A stretch of 64,000 bases of DNA from Hordeum vulgare subsp. vulgare. Lineage: Eukaryota > Streptophyta > Magnoliopsida > Poales > Poaceae. The stretch lies in assembly GCF_904849725.1 (NCBI RefSeq), contig NC_058518.1:210750741-210814740 (forward strand). The letters run 5' to 3'. The position numbers and the translations under genes are program-made. Shown here piece by piece: positions 53,903-64,000 of this stretch (within the stretch, counting starts at the first letter, position 1; each line of letters opens with the position of its first letter). The notes beneath the pieces were generated by a model. That model was not told the DNA's origin. It ran no database searches and worked only from the letters and a program-made list of their open reading frames with translations.

Positions 53903-56900
53903 TGTGGGGACCCTGATTTGTAAGTCGAGCTCACCGAATGCACGTGTACGGTGATCCCAGAGATCAATGCTCACTGAACACACAGATACCGTAGAACAAG
54001 AGTCTTACATCCATACAAAACATATCAATACAAATAGGGCCATTAAGGCCAAGTCATTACAAAAATACGACCTTGAAGGCCGACACACCAACACATACTG
54101 CTAGAAGAGGATAACTTGGTTGATAACGTGAACCCATGGCATCTAGCTTAACCTACAAGCATCCTCACTAGGAAGTGTCCTTGATCGCATGCTTGTCCCT
54201 GACGAACTCTTCTCCGAACTCTAGTTCTTCCATGCCTGGCCAATTAAATAACAAGTGGCAAGACAATGAGTACTTTGAATGTACTCGCAAGCAACCAATG
54301 ATATGGAAGAAGGCATAACAAAGTATGACATAATACTAGTGTGCTAATTTTGCGGAAAGCTAGTTTTTCCTAGTGCAACAACATGATCAAATTCTTGGGT
54401 GACATGCACCACAAGGCATAGCGGTAAGCCTATGAACATGTTTCAGATATCTATATCAACTCAGGGTCGGACATCCCATGTCCACCAATCATGCCAAACC
54501 AACAAACTTAGCCTAATCATCGTATTGCCTTGTGTAACCATCTCTTCTTATTTTACCCCCCCCCCACACACACACTTGGTTTATGAGGAAACCACTAAAC
54601 GTAGTTTAATAAACACCACCCAACTGTCCTTGACCGTGGACATGACTATTTGAACTGTTTTACACTTTGAAGAGGTTGCGCGTTGTACCCACAAGACTCG
54701 GGGAACTTCCGTGTCATCCACGACTCGCGGTATTTAACATACCCGAGGTAAGCACCCGGACAATGTTTTTCCCATGGCGACACTAAACAAAGAATCCACT
54801 CATTGGTGCCATCCCTCTTGATGTACATCATACAAGCCTCGCTCCAGATCGTATCATCCATTAGGGCACACAACTGTGTGCCCGGAACCTGTAAGAACAA
54901 CATGGTCACCAAATCCGGCATGACCCCATCACAATAGTGACCATGTTACTCCCGCCACTAGTAATGAAGGCTCTCTGCTAGTATCGACCAAGGTAATCAA
55001 CAGAGCCCCGTCCCATAAGGGTTATTATGGTCGCACATGTAAAGTTCGGACGGTCGACCAATCTTAAATCTAATCCCATTTTTGAGACCACGCACACAAA
55101 ACCTTTCTTGGTAGACCACTTGTTTATCAAGTGGTCATCCATCTCAACACCATCATACTCGGGCATTAGTGGCACCCGACGGGGCTTTCGAAAAGCCTTT
55201 GTAACACACCGTTCATCGTCTCCATGCATGTTCCCATCCCTTCTTGCATAGCAACTACTAGCAACTGAATAAATCCCACATGCACAACCCTCATAGCTGG
55301 TAGGGTCATGCCCAAATGCAAGCTGCAATGAGGTGTTCTTCGGGGACAACCCAACAAGGGGGTCTCCGATCCAACAGGAATGCATGCATAACCGAGGATC
55401 ATATGATATGCAAGTAAAAGTTACTTAGGCATGGTCAAATGGTTGCTTGCCTTGGTCAGCGATGTCTCCGGGGTCTTCGAATTCTTCGGATCCAATTCAA
55501 CCCTCTGCAAGGTGATCTACCGTCACGATAGTAATAGTAATCATAAGAACCACAACAAAAACACAGCACAAAACTCACTCTTGAAATGTTAACCTATTGT
55601 GTAAAATACTAATTTCACATCTAAAAATATTTGCTCCTCGTTTTGGAGTGAAAAAGGATTTGAAACTATTTTAATAGAGGTTGAAAATAATCAAAACTAG
55701 GTTTTAAAATAAAACCGTGTATAAAAATTTATGTAAGAATTACACAAGTAGTTTTATTAGATTATACATATTTTTACAATGTTTATGGTGTAAAAATAAT
55801 CAAATTTGGGCCAATATTTCTCCCTGTGGAATATTTGGCAAAAGCCTACAAATAGGAAAAAGAAAAGGGCTTAGTGCTCTCGGCCAGAATCGGCCAGCAG
55901 TTGGGCCGGACCAGTCAGCCAGCCTAACACACGGGGCCGAGTGTCAAGTGAATAGGAGAGGGGGAGAGGAAGAAACACTGCGACCGATAGGTGGAACCAT
56001 CCTCTCAGGGTCGTCTTCAACCTCATGAAAGAAATAGGAGGAGCTCACCGGCGTCATTTCCAACGATGGCGAGGGCAGATGAGCACAGGAATGGACTCCT
56101 TGCACTCCTGCCATTCGCATGAGAGTCGAGGGAGCGGCTAAAGTGGTTGCAGTCGCCGGTGACGAATAGGTCGCGATGGAGGGCGTTGGGAAGTAGTTGG
56201 TGCCGACGCTCATCGATGGGAAATGAGTTGGGAAATGGTGGAGGTGAAGCTAGATCTTGTTGCAGTCATGATAGAGGTGGAATGGAGGCCGTAGAGGGCC
56301 TGTGTCTCGAGATCGACGGAGCCCGATGCGGCGATGCCTCGGTCGATCTCGAGCAGTGGTGCTAGTGGAGCTCGAATGGGGTGAATGAGTCGTCGATTGA
56401 AGGTGGGAGAGGTGTTCCAGAGGGGGAGGGAGAGGCCGGGTCGTCATTTATATAGGCGGGGCACGGTCCACCGAAGGGTGGTGCGCCAGCGAGATCATGG
56501 CAATGGATAGAGGAGGCGAGAAGGCTCGGGAATGAGCCCATGGTTTTTGTGGTTGAGGTTTGCGCCCGAATGAAGGACTCGGGAGGAGCGGGGCTTGCTC
56601 AGAGGCGCGTCACAGTGGCAAGCGCCACCTGACCACTTCGGGCATGCAAGGGCATGAATCACCAAGGGTAGGAGAAAGGGAGAGAGGAGGGGCCCGACGC
56701 GGCGCTAGCACCGGTCGTCGAGGCAGTCAAAGCTAGAATGCATATGGGGGCATGGCTTGGCTGGGACTGGCCTCCTTTGGCACGGCGTGCACTGTGCCAT
56801 GGTATGCTGGCGTGCTCTGGCAGTCTGGATGCTTTGGAGATGCCCTAGGTTACTTTGGAGTCGATGGGAGACGTGGATGTCAAAGCAAAACTGAGAGGCA

Positions 56901-58121
56901 GTCTCTCCCAGTGATAAACCATAAAAGGAATTTGGGATTTTGTCTTTATCCACATGAAATTGAAGATGGGGCACTCGGCTGTAGATGTGGGGCGAACCCA
57001 CAAACCTGTGATTGAAGTTTGGAGTAAAGGAAGTAAGGGGAAGTGATGAAAGTAGGTGTTTTACTAAATTACCAGAAGGTGTTTGATGCTATTTTCAGCA
57101 AGTTAAACCTCAGCAAATGTAGTGAGAATTAGCAGAATTGAATGATGGGTAAAAATAGTAGGATTCACCAAGTTTGAGCTCATTTGAGCAAGGTAGGCAA
57201 TGTAGACATGAAAAACCCCAAAAATGGGAAGAATCAGGTTTCTTTGAACCAAGGTGAGTAAACTATATCTTAGAAATGCACAAATTGGTCTGGCGTCCTT
57301 ATTTGGGGGGTTGGATCACTCGTGCAATGTTTGAGAGCAATTGGACGAACTTGGCCATGTAGAGTTGTTCCAACTTGGTTCTCGACATGAAGGGTTTTGG
57401 GTTTATTGGGTGAACCAAATCAACTTGGATGAGGATGAAACTTTGCACGGTCACCTCATATAACATGTTGGACATGCTAAAATTTTCCTGGGAATTATTG
57501 AGTCAATTTCCTTTGGAAATATTTCAAAAGTTCAGAATAGGCACAAAGGGTTTGATGGGTTTGCCGATTACTTTGAACATGACCATGTGATGAAACTCAC
57601 ATATATGGAAAATATATGTCCTTTGAGTTTACCTAAATTAACTCAAATATTCTTATCGTAGGAAAATAAATTTTCCCTATGAAATACCATTTCTGGCCTC
57701 AAATAAGGGCACTTAAATAAAAAAGGAATATAACTTTCAAATAATTAATTTGTGGCTTTGGGAAGTTATTTTAATAATAGAATCCCGAAAAACCTTTGGG
57801 GTAAAACATATCTCCTAAATTAGGGCCTTGTAGTGCAGATCCCAATTCAGGAGTTTTAAAGCTTTGAAATAAATAAAAGGCTTTTTGGTGAAATGATTTT
57901 TTTATTAAAATAGTTTCTGGTCCTATACACATGGCATGATCATTGGTCAAGGGTTTGGGGTCAAGGATGGAAGCTTTTAGAAAGAAAGTTGTTTTGGTGA
58001 ATTAAAACACAATCAAGCACTCAAGCAAGTTAAAATCAAATCAATCACTCAAAAAGTTTTAATTGGCTCCAAATATTGTATTACAAAAGGTGAAAAAGTG
58101 GTACAAACACAGGGTGTGACA
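53903..58121 (-). repeat. 3' LTR of RT-16 (4219 bp)
   Basis: The minus strand starts TGTCACACCCTGTGTTTGTACC and ends GGGTCCCCACA. It is long, but single-copy terminal signals and the TATA box TATATAAAT (56446-56454) support one LTR. A GC-rich zone lies at 55850-56760. Several frames (e.g. 54978-55385 minus, 135 codons) lie downstream of the TATA box; they are listed separately in findings. Confidence 0.7.
56446..56454 (-). promoter_or_regulatory. TATA box in the RT-16 LTR
   Basis: The minus strand reads CCTATATAAATGACG in a GC-rich setting, followed by a pyrimidine-rich leader (CTCTCCCTCCCCCTCTGG). Confidence 0.6.
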
Positions 58122-58134
58122 GATCCGCCCCTTA
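58122..58134 (-). other. Polypurine tract of RT-16
   Basis: The minus strand reads TAAGGGGCGGATC just before the LTR. Confidence 0.6.
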
Positions 58135-59606
58135 CAAGAATCTTGTCCGTGAGATTCCTAGGCTAAGTGCTAAAGAAACAATGGAACTCGGATCTAAGGT
58201 AGTATTTACGCTCACATGTTGATTCTGCCTCGGTGTAGTTATTCCACTCGACCTTGAAGTACTTGATGGTGTAGCTTCGAGTGCGACGCTCGGCTTCATT
58301 GAGGATGTGGATCGGTCTCTCGCAATAATTACGGTCTGGCCGAAGGTCGATGGTGTGATAATCGATGTCCTTGTAGAGGTCCGGCGGTTGGGAACCTGGA
58401 GGCACGTACGGCATTGTGACACGTGGAAAACGTTGTGCACACACAAAAGATCGGAAGGTATCTCTAGCTGGTAAGCAACTTCTCCTCGCCTTGCGGTGAT
58501 CATGAAGGGGCCGATGTATCTTGGTGCGAGCTTCCCCTTGACGTGGAAGCCCTTCGTTTCCTTGAGAGGTGTGACGCGGACGTACACATAGTCTCCGACG
58601 TTGAGTTCAATTTCGCAATGGTGTGAGTCTTTGTAGCTCTTCTGTCGTTACTTGGTGGTTTCACGGAGGATGTCCGACCCAAAGATCAGTCCTTCTCCGT
58701 TCTCGGACCAGTTGACAGGTGTGCGACACTTGTGTCCATACAACACCTCAAATGGTGACATCTGAAGGCTTGACTGATAACTGTTGTTGTAAGAGAACTC
58801 AGCGAAGGGAAAACAAACCTCCCATTTGGCTCCATATGCCAAAACACAAGCGCAGAGCATATCGTCGAGAATCTGATTTACCCGTTCCATTTGTCTGTCG
58901 GTCTGAGGGTGGAAGGTAGTGCTGAAGGAGATCTTGGGTCCCATGGCTTCTTGGAAATTCTTCCAAAATCTTGAGGTGAACTGCATGCCTTAGTTGGACA
59001 CATTTTTGATGTAGAGGTTGGCTAGCTCGCTACCATCATAGGTGGTGTTGATCAGAATGAGTGGGCCATCTTGGTCACGTGATTGACAATGACCCAAATG
59101 GAGTCATGTTCTTTCCTTGATCTGGGCAGACCGGTGATGAAGTCCATCCCGACTCTATCCCACTTCCATTATGGCACCTTGAGAGGTTGGAGCAGCCCAG
59201 CGGTTCGCTGGTGCTCAGCTTTGACCCTCTGGTATATGTCGCACTTAGCGACATACGAAGCTATTTTTCTCTTCATGCCATGAAACTAGAACCTTGCCTT
59301 GAGGTCTTGGTACATCTTGGTTCCTCAGGGTGAATAGAATATAGGGTGGCATGTGCTTCTTACAAGATCAGGTTCTTGAGGTCAGCTTTGTTGGGTATGC
59401 AAATGCAGCTACCAAACCACACGACTCCCTCCTCATCTATGGAGAATCATGGGGCCTTGCCATCCTTGATTTTCTTCTTGATGCCTTTGATGCTCTCGCG
59501 TCCCTTCTCGGCCTCCTTAATATCGTCCATTAGCTTAGGCATTGCTTCGAGGTTGGCCAGGAATCCTGGTGCAACTAGCTCCAACCTGAAGCTCTGATGT
59601 TCTTTC
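58135..59606 (-). pseudogene. RT-16 integrase with C-terminal chromodomain
   Basis: Leftward from TE-17: a linker (SFRLELVAPGFLANLEAMPK, 59530-59600), a finger region, then the catalytic core GMDFITGLPRSRKEHDSIWV (about 59090-59150), QFTSRFWKNFQEAMGPKISF, FHPQTDRQMERVNQILDDML with the catalytic Glu, and FAEFSYNNSYQSSLQMSPFE. The C-terminal VKGKLAPRYIGPFMITARRG follows (58500s). The chromodomain YTIKYFKVEWNNYTEAEST is at 58220-58290. Stops near 58985 and 58650 and a frame change at about 58430 inactivate it. Integrase inserts cDNA; the chromodomain reads histone marks. Confidence 0.88.
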
Positions 59607-59649
59607 ATACTAGTAAACATGCCCGTGCAACGCACGTCTTGATCAAAGC

Positions 59650-61600
59650 AGCCCATTAAATTTAATATGAGTATTGAATTTTTGAATTCATATTTTAGAA
59701 ATTTTGAAAAAATGATAGAATACTATAGCATGATGGTCTCTGCCTCTCGAAAGGTCATGTTTAATACAAACCCCATTACTCATCATTTTACTATGTTATG
59801 TGAGGTTCAATCGGACCAAAAAGAAATCTAACCCATTTAGAAATCACAAAACGATGGTAAAGAATTCAGGAAGTTCTCTTGGGTTAAGGTAAAAGAAAAA
59901 TGGGGGAATGTAAAAGAACATATCTAAAGTGGACAACATATTGAATTAATGTGAAGATAACAATCGAAATCTAACTTTCAGTTCTAAAAACTATAAGCTG
60001 TGTAATCTGAAACATGAAAAGTATGCAATATAAAAATTGTTAGTTCTATAGAACAACCGAAATGGAGGCAGCACCCACATCCTCGCCAGCTAGGACACGA
60101 CTCTCATGTCCCCGCCTGTTGCGGATGCTCTCGGTACCCGTGTGAGTGCATAGCGGAACTGAGACTTCCGCATCCGCAACGGTGGTAAGAACCCACGCTT
60201 CTCCCCATTATTAATAATCTTGTTTTCTGGACCAACCATTAGAAAAACATAATATCAATTGAACAAACGGTTCATTTTGATCCAAGTCTATTTAGAGTAC
60301 AAGGACTTACCTCAGCCTTTTGAGGATGTCTATATCTGATTGGGTTTGATCCATGGACTTCTAATCTCCTTGCCATTCTTCCTCTTTATGGTTAGTAGTC
60401 CTAATTTTTATGTCTCACTTTAAACTCTTCATACTATGATTCTATCTTTTTTGAGGCCAAATTTCTTTACATTCACATCAGTATTTAGAGCTACAATTAA
60501 ACTGAGAAAGAAATTGCACAAAATGATAGAAATATAAATGATATATTTCTGAATACCTATCAGTCTAGTCCTTAGTAATGACCATAGCAGTTATTATATT
60601 TAAATGACAACTGAGGCATATCACGATGCTATAGGGGAAAAAGATCGCAAACTGCAAACGCAAAATACTTGAGTTTCCATGGTAACCGGAGTGACCCATC
60701 CTATGTGTAATTAAACTTCAAACTATACTTTAGAAATAAAATTATTCGATGCAGATGTCAAATATAGATACTGAATAGTCAAGTTACCTCGCATCATAGT
60801 AATCGAATTCACATAATGAAAATCATGGAAGTGCTAAGAAAAGTGATTCCATTAAGTATTGTGATATGAAATAGTTGTGCTAGCTAAGATATTTAAGTGT
60901 AAGAAATGAACACGATTCCTTGCAAACTCTACACACAACATGCCTGTTGTACGCTATTGAACTTTAGCTCCTCCTTCATCCATTTTAGAGTCCTAATGCC
61001 TAAAAATAAAAGCACATCGTTATTGTTCATGCATGAAAATCTGACGGATCTCCAAGGGGGAGAGGTAATCAAACATCAATTCAGGAGCTATTATCAAGAT
61101 GAAAATATCAAATAATAATAAAGAAAGAGAACATTGCTTACAAAAATAATTTTGTACAATATGAACTCATGATATCTGCATCCTCACTTTTGGCACAAGT
61201 AGATCATCTTTTAGTTGGAAACTATTAAAAAAACTATTGTTAGAGTGTAGATTAAATCTACTTAACTGTTTAACACATATAGACGCATATCCGAACTGCA
61301 AAAGAAAAAGAACAATAGTTGCTGCAGATAATTATCGCACCTGCATCTATGTGTAGAACAGAAAACAAATTTAGTCTCGAAACTGACTACTCATTTCTCC
61401 TCAAACCAAATAAAAGTGAAAGGATCATGGCCATATTTCCCCTATTGGCACGTTTAAATTGATGTCAAAAAAGAGAGAATAGACTCACTTGATTGAGCAA
61501 TGAACGACCAAAGAATACAGCTGCAAATACTCCAGGAATAAGGGCACAAGCATGGTGTTATACATGATTTGTCCAGTTACAACTAACATGGGGATTGGGA
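59650..61600. other. AT-rich body of TE-17
   Basis: No long frame. Minus-strand donor-like sites occur after short open stretches: AAGGCTGAG/GTAAGT near 60308, CTCAATCAA/GTGAGT near 61492 and GATGCGAG/GTAACT near 60790. These suggest exons and introns of a captured gene, but no protein family is recognisable. Confidence 0.3.
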
Positions 61601-61643
61601 AGCGCTAATAATTGGGCAGTTTCATGGACTTGCATCCAGCCAC

Positions 61644-62294
61644 CTAACCAACCTGCCTGGTTAATGAATTGAGCACACTTTTGGGGGAAACCAAACCTTG
61701 GCCGCAAAGCCAAAACACAAAATCAACACGAACAGAGCAGAGGAGGGCAGAGTAGAGGAGACGGGGAACGAGATGGAGGCGCGAGGTTCGTACCAAGATC
61801 TTGTCGGCGACGTGGGCGAGGTCGTGGAGGCCGCCGCCCTCGAGGAAGTCACTAACGAGCATGGCCAGGTCCATGTCGCTCTCGTGGCTCCCGTGCTGGC
61901 TCGCACTCCCGGGCCCGTCCCCCCTCCCTGCGTCCGTAGCCACAGGTCCCCCACCGCGACAGGCGACCCACCCCTCGGCGAAACCCTCGCCGTGGATGGC
62001 GGGGCCCACCTCCGCTGCACCGCCTCAACCACCGCTCCCCGCGGCGACAGCGCCCCAAACTCCATGGCCACCAGCATCATCCCAACGACGAACCGCTGGT
62101 AGAACGTGCCCCATCGGCAATGGCGACGGCGATGGTCTGATGTTTCGGTGCACTTCGGCGAGGTCGGCGTGCAGGCAGGATATGATGCTGGTGGCGACGG
62201 AGGTTAAGAGGATGTGGGTGCTAATCACGAAAGACAGGTGCAGGATGCGGGTGGAGTTTGGTATTCTCCTCTTCGGTGGAGTATGGTCAGCCAA
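61644..62294 (-). pseudogene. Gene-like GC-rich segment inside TE-17
   Basis: One minus frame runs from 62294 to 61644 with a single TGA (62027-62025, in a GGT TGA GGC context compatible with a CpG mutation). It reads RILHLSFVISTHILLTSVAT, HADLAEVHRNIRPSPSP, then after the stop GPAIHGEGFAEGWVACRGGG and ESDMDLAMLVSDFLEGGGLH, DLAHVADKILVRTSRLHLVP. GC content is far above its surroundings. The DLAMLVSDFLEGG stretch faintly recalls the acidic N-terminal part of plant DUF506 proteins, but I would not rely on it. Probably a captured host gene piece. Confidence 0.3.
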
Positions 62295-62410
62295 TGCTAT
62301 TTGCTAAGTCCACCCAGTCGTGAGGTGCTGATTGGTTGGTGTGTGTTGTGGGGCGTTTATGGGGTGCACGTTGTGAAATTCCTGTTTGCTTGTTTATTAG
62401 TAGTATAGAT

Positions 62411-62913
62411 AGGGAGGGTAGCCTTTCCTTTATTACATCATTCAAGGTGCAAGCCTTCCTGCTCAAGGCATCTGCTACCACGTTAGCCTTTCCTGGGTGG
62501 TATTGAATACTAAGGTCATAATCTTTAATTAATTCCAACCATCTTCGTTACCTCATATTCAATTCCTTTTGAGTGAAAATATACTTCAAACTCTTGTGGT
62601 CGGGGTATATCTCACATCGCTTCCCCAGAAGGTAATGCTGCCATGTTTTCAAGGCATAAACTACTGCTGCCAACTCATGGTCATGAGTGGCGTAGTTATC
62701 AACATGGGGACACAGTTGTCAAGACAGATATGCCACGACCCTGCCTCCTTTCATCAGGACACCTATGAGCCCGGTCCCCGATGCATCATAGTATATCACT
62801 AACTCCTTGTGCATATCAGGAATGGACAAAATTGGGGTCGTCGTCAATATTTTCTTGAGCTCGTGGAAGCTTTCTTCTCACTTCGGCATCGACTCGAAAT
62901 TCTTGCCCTTCTT
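62411..62913 (-). pseudogene. RT-16 RNase H
   Basis: The minus strand reads IYYDASGTGLIGVLMKGGRV (about 62730-62790), then [40 protein letters not shown] and, in 62287-62538, [20 protein letters not shown] with ADALSRK. Catalytic D (YDASG), E (DHELAAV) and D (DHKSL) are present. Frame interrupted by a few stops. It digests RNA in the RNA-DNA hybrid. Confidence 0.85.
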
Positions 62914-63327
62914 CTAGAGTTGCATCATAGGTCGGGCGATGCTAGAGAATCCATCGACGAACTTGCAGTAGTATCCCGCGAGTCCGAGGAAGCCTCTAAC
63001 TTCCTTCACATTGGTTGGCAATCTCCACTTCGTCACTGATGTAATCTTCGTGGGATTGACTGCCAACCCATCCGCCGTCATTACATGAGCCAATAATCCA
63101 ACTTCATGCCGCGAAAACTCGCATTTTCTGAACTTACCGTAAAGTTGGTGCTCTTGAATTTTTTTGAACACCATCCTCAAGTGCTGCTCATGGTCTTCTT
63201 CAGATTTGGAGAAGATGATTAAGTCATCGATGAAGACGATGACAAACTTGTCTAGATACTCCATGAAGACTTTGTTCATGAGGTACATGAAGTAGGTTGG
63301 GGCATTGGTGAACCCAAACGACATGAG
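62914..63327 (-). pseudogene. RT-16 reverse transcriptase, C-terminal half
   Basis: An open frame of 136 codons. It begins MSFGFTNAPTYFMYLMNKVF and has the catalytic VIVFIDDLIIFSKSEEDHEQ with both Asp. HQLYGKFRKCEFSRHEVGLL and FLGLAGYYCKFVDGFSSIAR follow. Everything upstream of the SFG[LF]TNAP motif (fingers, gag, protease) is missing because the sequence switches to RT-18 at 63328. Confidence 0.9.
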
Positions 63328-63329
63328 TA

Positions 63330-63840
63330 ATTCCTATCTTAGATCCAAATTGAGTAATATGGTTATGAAACTTTTTATCCAACTTATCAATTTGTTGTTT
63401 AGTATCCATTTTATTTCAAATAATCTCTAGCCATTGCATAACATGCTTGAAAGTTAAAGTAGTATCATTAATAATGATAGGTGGTGATCCGACTAGATTT
63501 TTCATGCCTTTGAAAGCATCTGAATAGTGACTAATTTAGAAATTACCACCGGTAATAGTGTCAAGCACAAATCTATACCAAGTAGTAATACCCACATAAA
63601 AATTACTAAGCAAGATCCGATGCTTATGACTTGATCTATTTTGAGCATTGCAAATCCTATGCTAAGAATGTTTGAAGCTTTCTCCTCCCCTTTGTTCAAA
63701 GTTAAGCACCTCATTCTTGAGAGTGCACAAAACAAAGAAAGGACTAGCCATAAGAACAAGCAAATAAGTAAACTTCCAAAGATAAATATTCTCATATTTT
63801 TTATCTTTATAGGAAGCAAAATATAAGAGAAAATAAAGGT
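63330..63840 (-). pseudogene. RT-18 gag N-terminal fragment
   Basis: Broken minus frames: IGFAMLKIDQVISIGSCLVI (63502-63819 frame), a TDAFKGMKNLVGSPPIIINDTT-like stretch across 63450-63530, and MDTKQQIDKLDKKFHNHITQ (63409 leftward). The last is the Athila gag pattern of a short helical segment before the coiled part. Joined out of phase to RT-16. Confidence 0.5.
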
Positions 63841-63893
63841 AGAACAAGTGAATGATAATTTGTGAGAAGCTAGTTGATTGGAATTTGGTGATA

Positions 63894-63912
63894 GTCCAGG
63901 AAAACGACACCA
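63894..63912 (-). other. Primer-binding site of RT-18 (tRNA-Asp type, decayed)
   Basis: The minus strand reads TGGTGTCGTTTTCCTGGAC, a diverged version of the TGGCGCCGTTGCCGGGGA site of RT-1 and RT-3, at the same distance from the LTR. Confidence 0.65.
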
Positions 63913-64000
63913 GAAATCGTTCGTGGTACTTGTAATATGCTTTGGGTTTTTCCAGGAAGAGCATGACAGTTAAGGTAAGTATTTCCCTCATTGAGAACCA

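Larger units (their letters stand above)
59607..62410. mobile_element. TE-17: about 2.8-kb insertion in RT-16 pol with gene-like segments
   Basis: It splits the RT-16 polyprotein between a [20 protein letters not shown] segment (right side) and KEHQSFRLELVAP (left side). Ends resemble imperfect inverted repeats: TACTAGTAAACATGC on the left and, inverted, TACTACTAATAAACAAGC on the right. CATGCCCGTGCAACGCACG near the left end is a sequence I have met at the ends of grass repeats. No transposase is visible. Inside are AT-rich parts and a GC-rich gene-like block at 61640-62300. Confidence 0.55.
53903..63327 (-). mobile_element. RT-16: chromovirus (Ty3/gypsy) with long LTR, 5' part missing
   Basis: Minus strand: partial RT, RNase H, integrase with chromodomain, polypurine tract and a 3' LTR of 4219 bases. 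Pol is interrupted at 59607-62410 by TE-17. The element ends in mid-RT at 63327. Same family as RT-4. Confidence 0.85.
63328..64000 (-). mobile_element. RT-18: Athila-type gypsy, 5' leader and gag start
   Basis: Minus strand: the first bases of the 5' LTR end (from about 63924 to the window edge), primer site, then gag N-terminal sequence (63330-63840). It may be the 5' part of RT-15, brought next to RT-16 by a deletion; the window does not prove it. Confidence 0.65.

Noticed and set aside
54559..54577. C-run followed by CA repeats
   Set aside because: Ordinary microsatellite in LTR DNA.
61644..62009. Possible DUF506 family match
   Set aside because: Only a short acidic stretch is reminiscent; no conserved core residues could be confirmed.
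61698..62307. Plus-strand frames of 134 and 168 codons
   Set aside because: Opposite the better minus frame; Pro/Ser/Arg-rich shadow composition.
1..64000. tRNA, rRNA, CRISPR or operon structure
   Set aside because: The only tRNA-like sequences are primer-binding sites; no array of equal spacers; the genome is plant-like.

Overview
This window looks like intergenic nuclear DNA of a large-genome grass, most likely Triticeae (wheat, barley, rye or a relative). The main evidence is several LTRs opening TGTTGGAAATATGCCCTAG, which I recognise as the BARE-1/Angela/WIS type of Ty1/copia, and several opening TGATACGTC, the type of abundant Triticeae Athila-like Ty3/gypsy elements. Family names are from memory and unverified. 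I see no intact cellular gene, no tRNA or rRNA gene and no CRISPR array. Nearly every base belongs to nested, truncated or decayed LTR retrotransposons, numbered RT-1 to RT-18 from left to right (number 17 is a non-LTR insertion, TE-17).

Left part (1-18600). RT-4 (+) is the 3' end of a chromovirus. It was entered by RT-2 (-), a Tat/Retand-type gypsy. RT-2 was in turn entered by RT-1 (-, LTR 2049-3679) and by RT-3 (+, 5989-15949). RT-3 is the best preserved element: two LTRs, near-matching target duplications (ATTGT/ATCGT), a tRNA-Asp primer site, gag, protease, reverse transcriptase, RNase H, integrase, an extra downstream ORF and a polypurine tract, broken only by a few stops and frameshifts.

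Middle (18600-45870). Gypsy gag fragments (RT-5, RT-6, RT-9) and a 3' gypsy end (RT-8) surround RT-7 (-, 22343-30833), a complete but decayed copia with two 1.73 kb LTRs. RT-10 (-) is a second copia with a large internal deletion. Its 3' LTR is split by RT-11 (+, 33584-37925), a small non-autonomous gypsy-type element with perfect ACATG target duplications and no pol. RT-11 carries, in antisense, a gene fragment encoding a recognisable B3 DNA-binding domain with its own TATA box, which is the most interesting object here. RT-12 (+) is a Tat/Retand-type 5' end with tandem-repeat blocks, entered by a copia LTR fragment (RT-13).

Right part (45870-64000). RT-14 (+) is an Athila-type element with gag and protease but no reverse transcriptase or integrase, plus an Athila-type accessory ORF. 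It lies against part of an LTR of RT-15 (-). RT-16 (-) is a chromovirus of the same family as RT-4, with a 4.2 kb LTR and a chromodomain. It carries a 2.8 kb foreign insertion (TE-17) with gene-like segments, and is cut off in the middle of its reverse transcriptase at 63327, where an Athila-type gag leader (RT-18) begins.

The genes do not cooperate as a pathway. Each autonomous element once encoded its own gag-pol set. The non-autonomous ones (RT-1, RT-11, RT-14) would have needed proteins supplied by relatives.
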